Below, piece after piece: positions 33,500-45,493 of a stretch of DNA of 64,000 nt (position 1 is its first letter; the number at the start of each line of letters is the position of its first letter). The notes beneath the pieces were generated by a model, which was not told the origin of the DNA, searched no databases, and saw only the letters and a list, made by a program, of their open reading frames with translations. A program made the translations under genes and the position numbers. The DNA is from Gnetum montanum (Eukaryota; Streptophyta; Gnetopsida; Gnetales; Gnetaceae). The stretch spans positions 232,426 through 296,425 of the forward strand of contig MNCI01010150.1 of NCBI GenBank assembly GCA_015680685.1. Reading direction: 5' to 3'.

Positions 33500-33900
33500 T
33501 GACTGGTCTAGACCCTTCCATATAATGATTGACGTGTCCAATTTTTCTTTAGAAGTTGTACTTACATAGTTAGATGACCACAAATGTCCCTGTTACATTC
33601 ATTGTGCAAGTCAAAGTGTTGCTAGTGTACAACTCAACTATATCACAATAGAAAAAGAGTTAATGGTCATGGTGTTTGCACTAGAAAAATTTAGGTACTA
33701 TGTATTAGGCTATAAGGTATTTGTACATACAAATCATAGTGTGACTCGATTCCTTATGAATAAACCAATAGTGAGCCCTTGCATCATATGATGGCTTGTG
33801 ATCTTGCAAGAGTTCAATCTCATGATAGTAGATCGTAAAGGCACCAAGAATGCTATTGCTGATCATTTATCTTGGGACAAAAAAGAGGATGAATACTAAA
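33500..33900 (+). pseudogene. RNase H of element E
   Basis: Recognisable motifs: SNFSLEVVLT, YITIEKELMVMVFALEKF, VHTNHSVTRF (the usual TDH Asp is Asn) and KGTKNAIADHLS. Several stops. Confidence 0.8.
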
Positions 33901-34149
33901 TTTTTTATCGCTTCCCTGATGAACTCTTCTTTGCAGGTGTAACAAATGATCAATCACCCATCGATACAAATTGGTATAGTAGCATTCTTACTTATCTTCT
34001 CACACAAGAAACACCACAAGGGCTGGACGTTAAAAAGAAACAACAGTTTCCCCACTGAGTCAAACATTTTATGGAAATCAACAAACACCTTTACAAGGTG
34101 TGTTCTAATGGCTTAGTTTGATGGTGTGTTCCTGACGTAGATCAATTAG

Positions 34150-35319
34150 GAATTCTCCAAGATGCTCATGAGGGCCCTTGTGGGGGTCATTACATTGGGA
34201 GATGAACAACCATTAAAATCTTGCTTGCAGGATATTATTGGCCTATATTATTTAGGGATGCCCATCATTTTGTCCAATTTTATGAGCGTTGCCAACGCGA
34301 TGGGGGAATGACTGCTAGAATGGAGGATCCACAATAATGGATTCAATCCTTAGAACCCTTCGACATATGGAGTATTGATTTTATGGGGCCTATTACACTG
34401 ATGTCCAATGGAAAAACATACATTATTGTTGCTATTGACTATTGCACAAAATGGATAGAAGTAGCTGCCATTACTAACTATACATCATCTACCACTACAC
34501 GATTTGTTCAACAATAAATTGTAAATAGGTTTGGCATGCCTCGTGCATTTATTTATGATAATGGTACACATTTATAAGTGCAACTTTTTGAAAGTTGATG
34601 CAACACTTATGAGTTGAGCATAAATTGACTACACCATATCATCCTCAAGCGAATGGTCAAGCCAAAGTCACCAATAGAAAAATCACAAGAATTTTAACAT
34701 GAACCATTAGAAAATATAGCAAGACTAGAGCAGCAAACTAAATGATGCTCTTTGGGCCTACTACTCCACATGGAAGCTCCCTATAGGCTACTCTTCCTAT
34801 GAGTTAGTGTACAGTAAACTTCCAACACTTCCTATCCAAGTTGAGCTGCATACACTATCTACAGCATGTGACCTTAACCTTGAACTCAGTCTAGCACAAA
34901 AAGAACGGTTAATGAATCTTAACTTGCTAAATGAAAATCGATTAGCCGCCCTTTCATCCAACAAACTGCACAAGGCCTTTAACAAACAATGTCATAACCT
35001 AAGAATTAGAAAAGTCAAATATCAACTAAGAGATAGGGTTCTTTATTGGAATCCCGCACATGTGCCACAACGAACTAAATTCCAAATGCTGTGGGAAGGA
35101 TCCTATATCATTCATGAAAATTTTCCTTCAAGGGCCATGTTGATCTATAAACCTAGAAGTCCAAATAAGAAATTATTGGTCAACATCTAGTAAACCAAAC
35201 CCTTGGATGAGCCCAAAATGGCCAGTACTAACATTCCCTTTGTCGATGAATAGCCCTACTCATTATTTTAGATCTTCTCCTTCCAACTTAGTCATGGGGG
35301 AGATGGCCACCAATGCTAA
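34150..35319 (+). pseudogene. Integrase of element E
   Basis: The zinc-binding region is partly lost (HHFVQFYERCQRDGG). Core WSIDFMGPIT (first Asp) and IYDNGTH (second Asp) are present; the Glu position is Lys (AAA, 34664-34666). The C-terminal domain (34807-35190) is open and reads LWEGSYIIHENFPSRAMLIY. The frame ends SFQLSHGGDGHQC, stop 35317-35319. Frameshifts near 34590. Confidence 0.85.
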
Positions 35320-36366
35320 CCATTCTAAGCCCTCAGTTTCCTTTGTCCTTTTTTTTTTACATATTTTTTTATACATTTTTCATATTTACTTGTTTTTGTT
35401 TTACACCATCATTAACATTTCTACTATTTCTTTCTCTGTTACATTTTGTTTTATTTATTCTCACTTGTCACATAATAAGTGCTCATGATGGCAGGTTGCA
35501 CTATAATGGTGTTGATTACTAATGTTTGGTTTTTACCTTTGACTTTGAATGTTGATGCTAAGATATGGTCTCTTTTGATACAACAGGAAATGAGTCCATG
35601 TCATCCATTCATCCATTTAACTCTATGATCTCCCTTTTTTCTGGAACTATACTATCCCTTTTTCTAATCAAACATATCAATGAATTTGTGGCTTGGTATT
35701 CTTCAAACCAAGGAAAGATTCAAATGGATTGAAAAGGGTGTGACTTCAAGGGGATTCAGTGCATTTGTGCTAGCTATTCTCTTGGGTACTTAGATGTTTT
35801 TCATAAGTTTTCCACGATTCCACTATTGACTAATATCAAGAATTTGAATGACTCAAATAAGTCTTTGCATGGTGTGTTTCTCACTTAAAAAAATAGCGGG
35901 AATTCAAAGCACACCCCTTAGACATAATAAGGAAACATGGGCTACAAGCATTGGTTATGGCACTGGAAAGACATGCTCCCATGCCTAAAGGTTCCCTCTA
36001 ACTAAGGCCCTTCCTGACTTCCTACTTCTCTATTCTTCTTTTTTTGGGATGGTGGATACTTTGTGAAAGCATTCTTGTTACTTCAGGAGGATGGGTTGGT
36101 CAGGTGTGTTGATGTGAGGTAATTGGATGTGGTTAGTTTTAATCTAAATTTAGGCTAAATTTTATTAAGGCACCTTAACAACATACTACACAAGGAACTT
36201 TACACAACCTTGATTTCAGGATTCCATTCCATTCTCTCTTCTCTTTCCATATTACTTTCCATATTCCACCTCATTGTCAATTTTACGATTAATCTACATC
36301 TTGGTCAATGCATTGTTATTCTTTGATAAATTCTTGTGGGTGAATTCTTGACTATTATTTCCATAT

Positions 36367-36449
36367 GTCATTCCTAGAGCCTACGGACTCTTTCGTTTGT
36401 GGGTTTGTTAGGGCATAAAGGGCATGAGCCTATTTTGGGGAGGACCCAC
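36367..36449 (+). other. Conserved noncoding block, copy in E
   Basis: The best-preserved copy: GTGGGT and ACCCAC are fully complementary and enclose GGGCATAAAGGGCATGAGCC. Confidence 0.6.
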
Positions 36450-36774
36450 TAGCATTCCTTTTTGGTACAATTATTAAGTTATTTTTCCTTAAAAATTTCT
36501 TGTAATCAACAATTTCTCATTTCACCCCATCCATGACATCTATTTTTGTTTTTTTTATTGGCTTCATTGTTGTTATTTCTCTAACTTTCCTTGTTCTTTC
36601 GTTTTCCATCCTATTACTACCAGAGGTTCGCTCTTAGTTGTGGGAACCTGTGGAAAATTTTTCCATTCCATTAGTTATCTCAACCCTACACCTTGGGTAG
36701 CTATCAGTTACAAACCTCTAACTTAATATCTTCCATACCCACAACCTAGCCAATGTGCTTCATATTGTGGCAAG

Positions 36775-36834
36775 GTATCAACTACATTATATCTTATCTA
36801 TCCTTGCTAATTTGTGAATGTGTTGTGTGTGTAC
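36775..36834 (+). other. Candidate 60-nt intron, element E
   Basis: CAAG^GTATCAACTAC, CTTGCTAATTTG, GTGTGTAC, then ATGGCA at 36835. The acceptor AG is AC here. Length is identical to A, C and D. Confidence 0.45.
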
Positions 36835-37213
36835 ATGGCAATCACATGAACAATGGAATGGGATAGGAGGGAGCACTCAGGATGGACTAGAGCAAGAGCA
36901 TTTACCCAAGGAACAAGCTCAATCATGTGGCCATGGATGAACAATAGTGTGCACATTTTCAACATCGGTAGCAATGCCTCTCATTTTCTTTTCTTTCTCT
37001 CTATTTCTTCAAGCTATCAAATGAGAATCTGGATATCATCTATGTATAGTGTTCATCACAATGGTTATGAACACCAATGTTATAATATGTTTGTCAATTT
37101 GTTCACTGGGCACTTTGAGTCTATCATTCCATGTCACCATCAGTTGTCATTTAGTCAATAATCCCATACCTTCCTAATATTTTGTAAGGAACTCAAGGAC
37201 AAATTTTCATTCA

Positions 37214-37517
37214 GTTGTGGAGGTATGATGAGTACCGATATCAAATTCTTGATATCGGATCCTTGATATTAGACCCTCAACATTGAATACACGATATCGG
37301 AGATGCTGAAGTGATATCGGACATGCGATGTTGGAGCTTGTCTCATTGCCTATAAATAAGAGACAAGGGCACTTGGTTTTGTATAGTTTTTTTAGCCCTT
37401 TAGCTAAAATCTTGTATTTTTTCACTTCCAGAGCTAGAATTATTTCTAAGTTCCTGCAGTAGAAGTCATAAAGTGAATGAATCTTTATCTGAGCATTGTG
37501 TACCTAAGCACACCTAC
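37214..37517 (+). repeat. Polypurine tract and truncated 3' LTR of element E
   Basis: GTTGTGGAGGTA precedes the LTR start TGATGAGTACCGATATC at 37226. It follows the 5' LTR until GTACCTAAGCACACCT (about 37517), then diverges. Confidence 0.8.
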
Positions 37518-37612
37518 TAGCTAGAGGAGTATGACCTTATTGTGCATAAGCTCTATTTCATAATTCAAAGGTTAGTCTTCTCAATAGTACATCTTCTTGA
37601 GAATTAAACTTG
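37518..37612. other. Short unassigned flank between E and F
   Basis: 95 bases without recognised content; ends CTTG, matching CTTG right of F at 58753. The two flanks may belong to one older sequence that F split. Confidence 0.4.
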
Positions 37613-38529
37613 TGATGAGTAGTGGATACCCCCTAAACCAAACCATACGAATCACAAGCATTCACACATGATCCAATAAATTCTATGGATGGGACTATTT
37701 GTGCATCTAGATCGTTAAGCATTGATTTCAATTCACTATCTTTCCACTTAGACTAGCGGTAACTTTGTCATGTATGCTTTAGTTCAAAGTGAGGCATAAG
37801 ATTGTTGATGTTATTCGGCCTAATGCTAATCCTAATGACTAAACAAATTAATTATTTAATCTAATTAACAATGAGAAAATAACTATAAACTAGCCTATAG
37901 GTGGTGAGTGTTCATTCCCAACTTGCCTTACACATCCTAAACCCATGTATCTACCACTGGGATTATCAATCATTATGCTATTGGGAGAAACAAGCAATAA
38001 CACTACTGGGATTACTAAGAAAATATGTGTTTACACTTGAAACTAGTCGTGCTTATTCCGCTAATTGATTAACATGCATGGAAATGTAAATATTAACTAA
38101 GTACATGAAACATAAATATCAACTAACTACATGTAAAGTAAAATTTAACCTAAGTCAAAGTGTTGCAATAAATAAGAATCAATCTTGATCTTATTATTGT
38201 TCATGGAATGTGTCTAGGTACATTGACACTCAAATAAGATGTCATAAAACTGACTTAGATCCACACTACGGGCACTTACAAACTATTCTCTAAGACTACG
38301 TAATAAAACTACAAGGGTTCAGCTACTCCTATTCACAAATGAATGTCAAATACATAGCTAGAGCATGTGTATGTATAAGGGAAAACACACACTACATTGA
38401 TGAGTACATGTCAACACATCCATGCATACACGTTGATGCAACTATGATATCACATCTATGACATCGCAAATGTAATGTAGCATCTACAACATAGCATCTA
38501 TGATATCTCAACCAACTGGTGCTTAATCA
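37613..38529 (-). repeat. 3' LTR of element F
   Basis: 917 bp. The minus strand starts TGATTAAGC and ends CTCATCA. U3 has repeated GATGTAG/CTACATC and GATATC motifs (38380-38520). It is preceded by the polypurine tract TCATGGGGGTA (minus). Confidence 0.8.
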
Positions 38530-40245
38530 TACCCCCATGACTGAGTAAAAACTCATCCTCAAGTTAATAGGATATGTCCAAGCTTTCTTTGCAAAAAAAA
38601 AAAAAAAAAAAAAAAAAGGAATGATGGGATTATTAACTGACGCTAACTGTTGACTAACTCTAAGTGTCCCATTACAAAATTTTATTCAAGTGGATGTATT
38701 GCATAATGACAAAAGGACAAAAAAATAAAAAGAGTAGATAAACATTGAAGATTATCAAATTTTCATGATCTTCAAAAATCCACTAAAGATGATTCTTCTT
38801 GTTGCCACTAGCAATGGTAGACTTCCAACCTTGAATGTTATGTCAATGCTTATCTCTTTATGTAGAGAATTCTTAAAAGGATGGACTAAAATTTCTTCTC
38901 ATCATCCCATGGATCTATTAATCATGTGATGTTTGAGCTATTATCCTATTTGTGGTATTATTTATCCATGGACATATCTTCCATTGTTCCTCTCTTAGCT
39001 TCGTTTCCATGCTTGGAAAATGACCTTCTTCCTTTGGTAGTTTTTTAGCATCACCTATAATCACCAAATGATCAACATTTATTTTGGTAATTTTTTCTTA
39101 ACAATTAAACCATTTTGGATCTTTCAGTTAGCTTAAAATGTTTAGCATTTAAGCATAAGGTGATGACAAGATATTATTCCCAAGGCTATGAGGTAACTAA
39201 AATCATCAAGTTGTTCACATTGTTTTGATTAATTACTATTAGTTACCATATTATTTGAAAATATGATGCTAGAAAAGTTTCAAAAATTTCAAAGTAGTCT
39301 TTCCTAGCCCCCATGACTAATAAGTGTAACTCCAAAAACACACAAGTTTTTGAACAATTAAAACCAAAGGTCCAATGCAAAAGATGACCAAGAAATTTTT
39401 TGGAAGTTGAAGCATATTGAGATAGAATGTAGGAAAAATTAATTAAAATTGATGAGTAGTCCCAAAAGCATGCATAAATTTAGAGAAACTATCAATGATG
39501 TTCTAGAAGATGTGAAGCAAGTGGGTCCTTCCCAAAGTAGGCTCCTACCATAATGCCTTTCCATAACCACTTCTATAGATGTTCGTGAGCATCCAAGAAT
39601 TTAAATTTAGACCATGCATTTGTCCTAAAAAACACATAACTACCTTGGTTGGGATGTTGCACTATACTAGAAAAAATAAAAAGGTGCATAATTGCATGTA
39701 GCAATGAGGTGATAATGGAATGAGAAGTGATTGCAAAGATTTGGATGTAAGGTGCTTTACCATGTCTACAATAGGTTCTTCTATCAAATGTGATTAAAAT
39801 GATTCACATACTTATCCATCCAAGTTTCAGACCAAGTCCATACCATGAATAGTAACCTTGCATTAATGTGTTTCTTCCTACTAACCATCATAAGTCCAAA
39901 ACCACCACAAAGAACAATCATCACTTCAAAAAGAGAAGAAGGAAGGGCCTTAGTTAGAGGGCAGACTTCAAGCATGGATAACATGTCTTTCTAGAGCCAT
40001 AACAAATGCTTGAGCCCATTATTGTGTCTAAGGGGTGTGCTTTAAATTCTAATTATTATTATTATTATTATGAATTTTATATTTTATATTTTATTTTATT
40101 CTATATTTTTTGAAATGGGAATCACACCATGCAAAGACATAACTTCCTATTTATTGGTCAGTGGAGGAGTGATGATACATTCCATGATGAGTCATAAACC
40201 ACATGAAGGATTTCAAGAAGATAATCTAATAAATCCCCTTTAGTT
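38530..40245 (-). other. 3' noncoding region of element F
   Basis: Contains a poly-A run at 38591-38617, a middle CATGGGGG tract near 39312, the conserved block 39521-39595 and the GTCTTTGCATGGTGTG tract near 40115-40140. No clear intron-like segment or stub; decayed. The change to G sequence is at about 40245. Confidence 0.6.
39521..39595 (-). other. Conserved noncoding block, copy in F
   Basis: Minus-strand copy; keeps GGGAAGGACCCAC. Confidence 0.5.
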
Positions 40246-40359
40246 TTTTGATCTTTTATATGTCAGAACCTTAAGAAAAATGAAGAACAAGGTTGTTTGT
40301 GTGGTTTTTGTGTTTTTAGGGTAAGAACCTAGATTTGGACAAAAGGAGAACTAAAGGAC

Positions 40360-40659
40360 ATCTACAAGAAAGCATGTGGGAATTCAAGATCATGGACAAG
40401 GAATGAAGATTTCAAGGTACAAAGGAAACTAAACAAAGACATCTTGGCCAAAGCAAAGGAAAATCAATGAAGATGTCTTGCAGAAATAGCAAACATCTAC
40501 TGTAAATCAAAGACATCTCCAAGAAATAGCAAACATCTTTCTAGTGAGAAAGATATCTTCATAAAGATGTCTCCACAAAGACATATTTCCTATGGAGAAT
40601 ATGTCTTTCCAAAAGATGTCTTTCTAAAATGAAGGTTTGATGCAGAAAGACATCTCAGT
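40360..40659. repeat. Cluster of AGACATCT/AGATGTCT motifs
   Basis: About ten copies of AGACATCT or its reverse complement AGATGTCT, e.g. in AAAGACATCTT and AAAGATGTCTT, irregularly spaced. Probably the U3 of G. Element H inserted into the last one (AGACATCTCAGT). Confidence 0.6.
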
Positions 40660-41497
40660 TGATGAGTTTTCATTTGGGGCGACCATGATATCATGTACGC
40701 AATATCGCAGCCCAACCCACGATATCGCATATGCGATAACGCAGCCTGTCTCCTCATCTGTAAATAAGAGGTAGACGTAAGAGTTAGACATCATAGATAA
40801 TTAGGAAGTTAGTTAGTTTTAGTTTTAGTATTTCTCATTTCTCTCTCTCAACCCTTTTCCTCTTAGTGTATGCCCACAGTGTGGTGAATGTAATTGTACG
40901 GCATCCTTTATTCGAGTGTGACATACTTGGACACACACATGACCAAAAATAAAGATCGAGATTACTTCATCACTGTAGCATTGACTTAGCTTAATCATTT
41001 AATTACTTGTTATTTACTACTTTCCTAATTAATTTCTCTCACCCTTAAACTCCTATAAAACACAGAATGAGTACAACTTGATTACGAGCACTCAAATGTG
41101 GCTACTTGGTAACCCAGTAGCATACCTAGGATCTGCACTTGGTAATCCCAGTGGTAGTCATGCACGAAGTCCAAGGTATGTATAGATAATCAAGGAACAG
41201 ATACTCATCACACTTAGGCTAGTTAGACTCTCTCTTACCCTTTCTCTCTTAACTTAGATAATATTACTTTCCCTTACCTTTACGAGTAGATTTAGATTAG
41301 AAACACATCATACACCTCACTCTAGACTAAACCATAGGTGACAAAGCTAATACTAGTCCAGGTGGGAAGATAGTGAACTGTGACCTAAGGCTAACTACCT
41401 AGATGCCACAACTAGTCCGTCTACAAAGTTTGACCAGATCGCACATTTAATGCTTGTATTCATATGGTTGAGTGTAGGGGTACCTTGGCACTCATCA
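40660..41497 (+). repeat. 5' LTR of element H
   Basis: 838 bp, TGATGAGTTTTC...GCACTCATCA. U3 has CATGATATCATG, CACGATATCGCATATGCGATA and a TATA-like GTAAATAAGAGG near 40760. AATAAAGATCGAG follows near 40949. Confidence 0.9.
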
Positions 41498-41498
41498 T

Positions 41499-41516
41499 TG
41501 GCATCGTTGCTAGGGA
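41499..41516 (+). other. Primer binding site of element H (tRNA-Asp type)
   Basis: TGGCATCGTTGCTAGGGA, close to TGGCGCCGTTGCCGGGGA, placed one base after the LTR. Confidence 0.75.
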
Positions 41517-41638
41517 TGGTGCTAGTTATCTAGATTAGTTATATCATACAAGGTCACTGTAAAGGAATTAACGATATATCTTTTAGAAAGAAATAATTAT
41601 TAAAAGTCACATATAAATTCACACACAATCTCACAACC

Positions 41639-43621
41639 ATGACTCTCCTACAAGAATACAATAATGTCACACCTAGTGAGGAAGTTCATTGGAGAACCAA
41701 TAAACTATATGATGATGAAGATTGGAGTACACAACCTGAAGTGGGGATTTCTTATAAACATGAATGGAAGCAACGTCATCACAACACACGAAAGCCTAAC
41801 TTACCCGATGATGATGAACCCCCACTGGCCACTACAAGCCTAATGCAAATACAAGAGGTTGTTCGAATCTTATGTAGGCATCGTAAAGAGAGCCATCTAC
41901 CTAGGCTCAATTTAAATAACTTCCCTAATTTTTTAGGAGGCTATGACTTAGATCCGCATCAACATTTACAAGCCTTCTATGATGCCTGCACATGGAACAA
42001 CATTAATAATGGTTGGAAAAAACTTAAGTTCTTCCCTATGACACTCGTTGGCGAAGCAAAAGTATGGTATCAATCATCAAAACCAAATTCAATATGATGT
42101 TGGTCAACAATGGTAGAACTCTTTAACGAAAAGTATCAAACCTATGCAAGAGTGTCAACCTTGAGGAAACAAATCCAAGAGTGGAAACAAGCACAACATG
42201 AACCCTTGGACATGGCCTTAGAAAGATATTATGCACTATTAAACAACTGTCCAAGCCATGGATTTTCCGAGGAAAGGCTAATGTACCATATCATTGATGG
42301 GCTTCATGATGCAACAAGAGAGACCCTAGGAATGTACTCCCAAGGTCAACTATATGAACTACGAACCCATCAAGTTCAAGAGCTTGTTAAGTGGGTAGCA
42401 AAAGAAGAAGGAAAAATGGCTAGATGGGAGAGTATTGAAAAACATCAATGGGACCAAAATCTCAACTTAACAAAGGTCCATGATCATAAAAATGAGAAAT
42501 CAACATATCACAAGGAGAAAGAATCATCTTTGCCAATACAAAAATCATTAGAAGAAGTCAAGGCAAAGATCAATAAGATGTTGGAATGGACGTATAAAAA
42601 GTGTGGAGAATGTATTAATCTTATTGGAGATAGAGTTTTGACAACCCAAGAAGTAAGAAAAAACATTAGACAGTTAGAAAGAAGGGATAAGGAAAATAAA
42701 AGCTCAATTTCCAATCATACGTATGAGTGTAACATATGCATGTACGATCACCCCAAGGGCCAATGCCCAATATTGTTACATTTACATGAGCATTGGAAAA
42801 ACATGTTACATCCAGAGTTTGTACAAAGATACTGTGTTTGATCATAGTGGCAACAATCCCAGTCGTGGGGGAAACCACCCCTAAATTGGAGATACCCTTT
42901 GTATCAACTGAATGCAAACGCTTATCTTGTTCAACATCCTGTTTCTCCAACTGGGCCAACATACTCTATCTCACCACACTACTATTCTCCTCAATACTAT
43001 CAGCCCATGCCTTCAACACAACCACCACCTTGTGTGCCTTATACTTCTCCTCATTTTCAACATTCTCATCCTTTCCCTCCTTCTACATCACCACCAATTG
43101 TTCCTAAGGTGTCTAACCCACAACAACAACCCATGAACATTACTTGTGCTACTACTTCCAACAGCAATGAGAGGCCTCCTCAACATCAAAAGCGTCCCTT
43201 CTTTATAAATGACCCTAATAAGGGACAACACAATTCTAAGGCCACTGCATCCTCCAACTCAGCACAAATCCAACACTGTGGTGCACCCTTATCTTCAAAC
43301 CCAACGCCTCATGTAACTCCATCAGGGCCACCAACTCACACTCCAACAATAATATGGCCCAATGAACATAGGCATAGAGGGAAACATCTCAATCCTTGCA
43401 TACCATCTAATGGTCCCAAATATCATAGTGGGTCAACTCATTATCTGGGAACTACATCATATAAATTGTCCCACTATGCTTATTATAATCAAGTGTGTGA
43501 ATCCCGATGGGGTAAGTATGACTAAGCCCCAATATTTCCAACATGCAAGGATCCTCAACTTCCATTTATTAATCCTTGCCATCCTCAACCGTTAAGTTAT
43601 GGGGGATATCCCCCATTCTAA
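41639..43621 (+). pseudogene. gag of element H
   Basis: One frame of about 660 codons with only four internal stops: TGA 42098, TGA 42839, TAG 42845, TAA 43523. The N-terminal region is followed by a Retrotrans_gag capsid-like domain (about 41895-42420: FLGGYDLDPHQHLQAFYDAC, GEAKVWYQS, GLHDATRETL). A zinc knuckle CNICMYDHPKGQC lies at about 42727-42768, then a long Pro/Gln/Tyr/His-rich tail. The end LSYGGYPPF, stop 43619-43621, resembles the LSHGGDGH ending of pol in sister elements. No protease follows. Confidence 0.85.
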
Positions 43622-44985
43622 TAACAAGAAGGATTAATAACCACTTTTTATTTTCTTTAACTTTTACAACTTTTTGTTTTCCAGTTTTTCATTTTTTAAC
43701 TTTCTTGATTTACCTTTTTGTCTTTTTTTCATTTTTATAAGTAATCTCATCTACGAATAAAACACTTATGTGGATTTTTGGTTGAAGTGTGTTCTATGTT
43801 ATCAAGTCCCGAATAATCAATTATTTGGATAGTGAGCCCATTACACCCACTCATCCATTATACAAATAAGAGGTTCTGATCAAGGGTACAGTGATATTTT
43901 TGACATTTTTAAAACTTAAAATTAATTTTGTGTTCATTGTACCCAAAATGAAGAAGGATGGATCAAGAGGGAATGATTAGGGTGTGACATCAAGGGAACT
44001 TGAGGATTCTCTTTGGTGACGTCTGTGAAAGTTATCATGCAACGTGGTTATACTAAGATCCTTGTAGATCTAACAAAAAATGGGAGTAAGAGTAATCAAA
44101 AGGGCACTCAAAAATCCAATGTTGTTCTAGGGGGTCCCACTGGAAAGACATGCACCCATGCCTAAAGGTTGGCAGCTTCTCTGGATTCAATAATTGAAAA
44201 AAAAAGAGAAAAAGAGAAAAGAAAAGTGCGACAAAACAAAAATCACTCCTCCCTTGAATACAACACCAAGTGATTGTACGCCTTGTTTTTATGGTACTCT
44301 CATAGTTGCTCATCATGGGATGAAACAATGCAATGTCATTGATTAGAGGAATGGACTTGGTCCTGATCTTGGAACGACGGGTTAATGACACATTAATCAT
44401 GCTTTACACGTAAGATTCGTTGTACCCTAGGTTAGTTACCTCATGTCCCAATCTCTACAATCTCTTCTATACTTTGTCTCAACTCACTATTCATGTAATT
44501 TTAGCTCATGTCATGTGTAACATAGAATTCTTACCTCATTCTGATGATATTTACATGTGTGTGTTTTGTGAAGTCAGTGTGGATTACATTTAACCCTTCT
44601 AGTGCCCACGGACACTTTAAATGTGGTTACACAAGGGCATTATTGGTAAGAACTTGCTTTGGGGAGGACCCACTTGTATAATCTTTTGTAATCTTCACTT
44701 ATGACATAGCTCACACACACCATTTCTTACCCTCAACATAATTTTTCATAATGTTTTTTCCCTACTATTATCCCTCTGAATTTCAATGTTCCTATGTACC
44801 ATTACATAGCCTTTTTCTTCCATCCAAGGTTTTATCGATAAAATCCACACCATCATAATTAACTATGCCTTTCGAATTAATGGAATTACCCTAGCAACCT
44901 TCAACATGTATCACATGTCCTAAGTTTTCAACATAGATTTCAAGAAAATCTTTGAAAATTCAATTTTTCTCTCAAGCCTAAAACA
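43622..44985 (+). other. Noncoding region of element H between gag and ORF2
   Basis: T-rich stretch, then AAAGACATGCACCCATGCCTAAAGG near 44144 and the conserved block 44598-44673. Corresponds to the post-pol region of A, D and E. Confidence 0.65.
44598..44673 (+). other. Conserved noncoding block, copy in H
   Basis: GTGCCCACGGACAC to TTTGGGGAGGACCCAC; GTGG (44623-44626) and CCAC (44670-44673) can pair. Confidence 0.6.
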
Positions 44986-44995
44986 TCGATAGGGC

Positions 44996-45065
44996 ATGAT
45001 ATCACGTACATGATGTCTCGTATGCGATATTGCATCCCTCTAACCCTATAAATAGGTGACCCCCC
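44996..45065 (+). promoter_or_regulatory. Internal U3-like promoter upstream of ORF2 in H
   Basis: GGGCATGATATCACGTAC (44995 on) matches CATGATATCATGTAC in H's own LTR U3 at 14 of 15 bases. GCGATATTGCA follows, then a TATA box CCTATAAATAGG near 45045. It lies about 450 bases before the ORF2 ATG. The arrangement copies that of the LTR promoter; activity is inferred. Confidence 0.6.
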
Positions 45066-45437
45066 ACAACACTTAGCATCATTTCTTGCCATTCACACAG
45101 GGGAGTTTTTCAAATTTTCTTGTGTGGCTTGCAAGTGTGACACCCTTGCTTTTCAACCTCTATCTTGCTTGCTGGTACTCCAATTTTAATTCCGTCTGAA
45201 CCTGCTTGAACCTAGAGTGTTCAACTTACTCGTGGGGGAGGGACACTTTCCAAAAAGTGCAATTTATCATCACCAAAGGAAATCATCTAGGATAATTGTG
45301 CCCAAAAATCATTTAATCCCTAGGTATACCGGGAAACTAAAACTGGAAACCACCTGAGTCACAAGACCCATTATTACAATCTTTTAGGCAATATCACATG
45401 GAGATAAACAAATCAATTAACTAAGGCAAGTAGTAAG

Positions 45438-45493
45438 GTATAGCTTAACTTCAAAACACAACCTTACTAACGCTTGACCCCATGTCAATACAG
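45438..45493 (+). other. Candidate 56-nt intron before ORF2 of H
   Basis: GTAAG^GTATAG, CTTACTAACG (exact TACTAAC branch consensus) 25-30 bases before AATACAG, which abuts ATGGCC at 45494. Its position and outline match the 60-nt segments of A, C, D and E. Confidence 0.5.

Larger units (their letters stand above)
35320..37213 (+). other. 3' noncoding region of element E
   Basis: Same plan as A: T-rich stretch, GTCTTTGCATGGTGTG block (about 35862-36015), conserved block 36367-36449, middle GTTGTGGG tract (36636-36643), intron-like 36775-36834 and a stub reading to about 37120. No ORF2. Confidence 0.7.
29377..37517 (+). mobile_element. Element E: near full-length Athila/Tat-like retrotransposon
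   Basis: 5' LTR, tRNA-Asp-like primer site, gag with the capsid core deleted, PR, RT, RH, IN, 3' noncoding region, polypurine tract and the first 290 bases of a 3' LTR. The 3' LTR stops at about 37517 and is replaced by unrelated sequence, so no target duplication can be checked (left flank CCAAG). No ORF2. Confidence 0.85.

Noticed and set aside
41639-43621. Protease hidden after H gag
   Set aside because: No D-T/S-G motif or GRAWLST-like sequence between the zinc knuckle and the stop at 43621.
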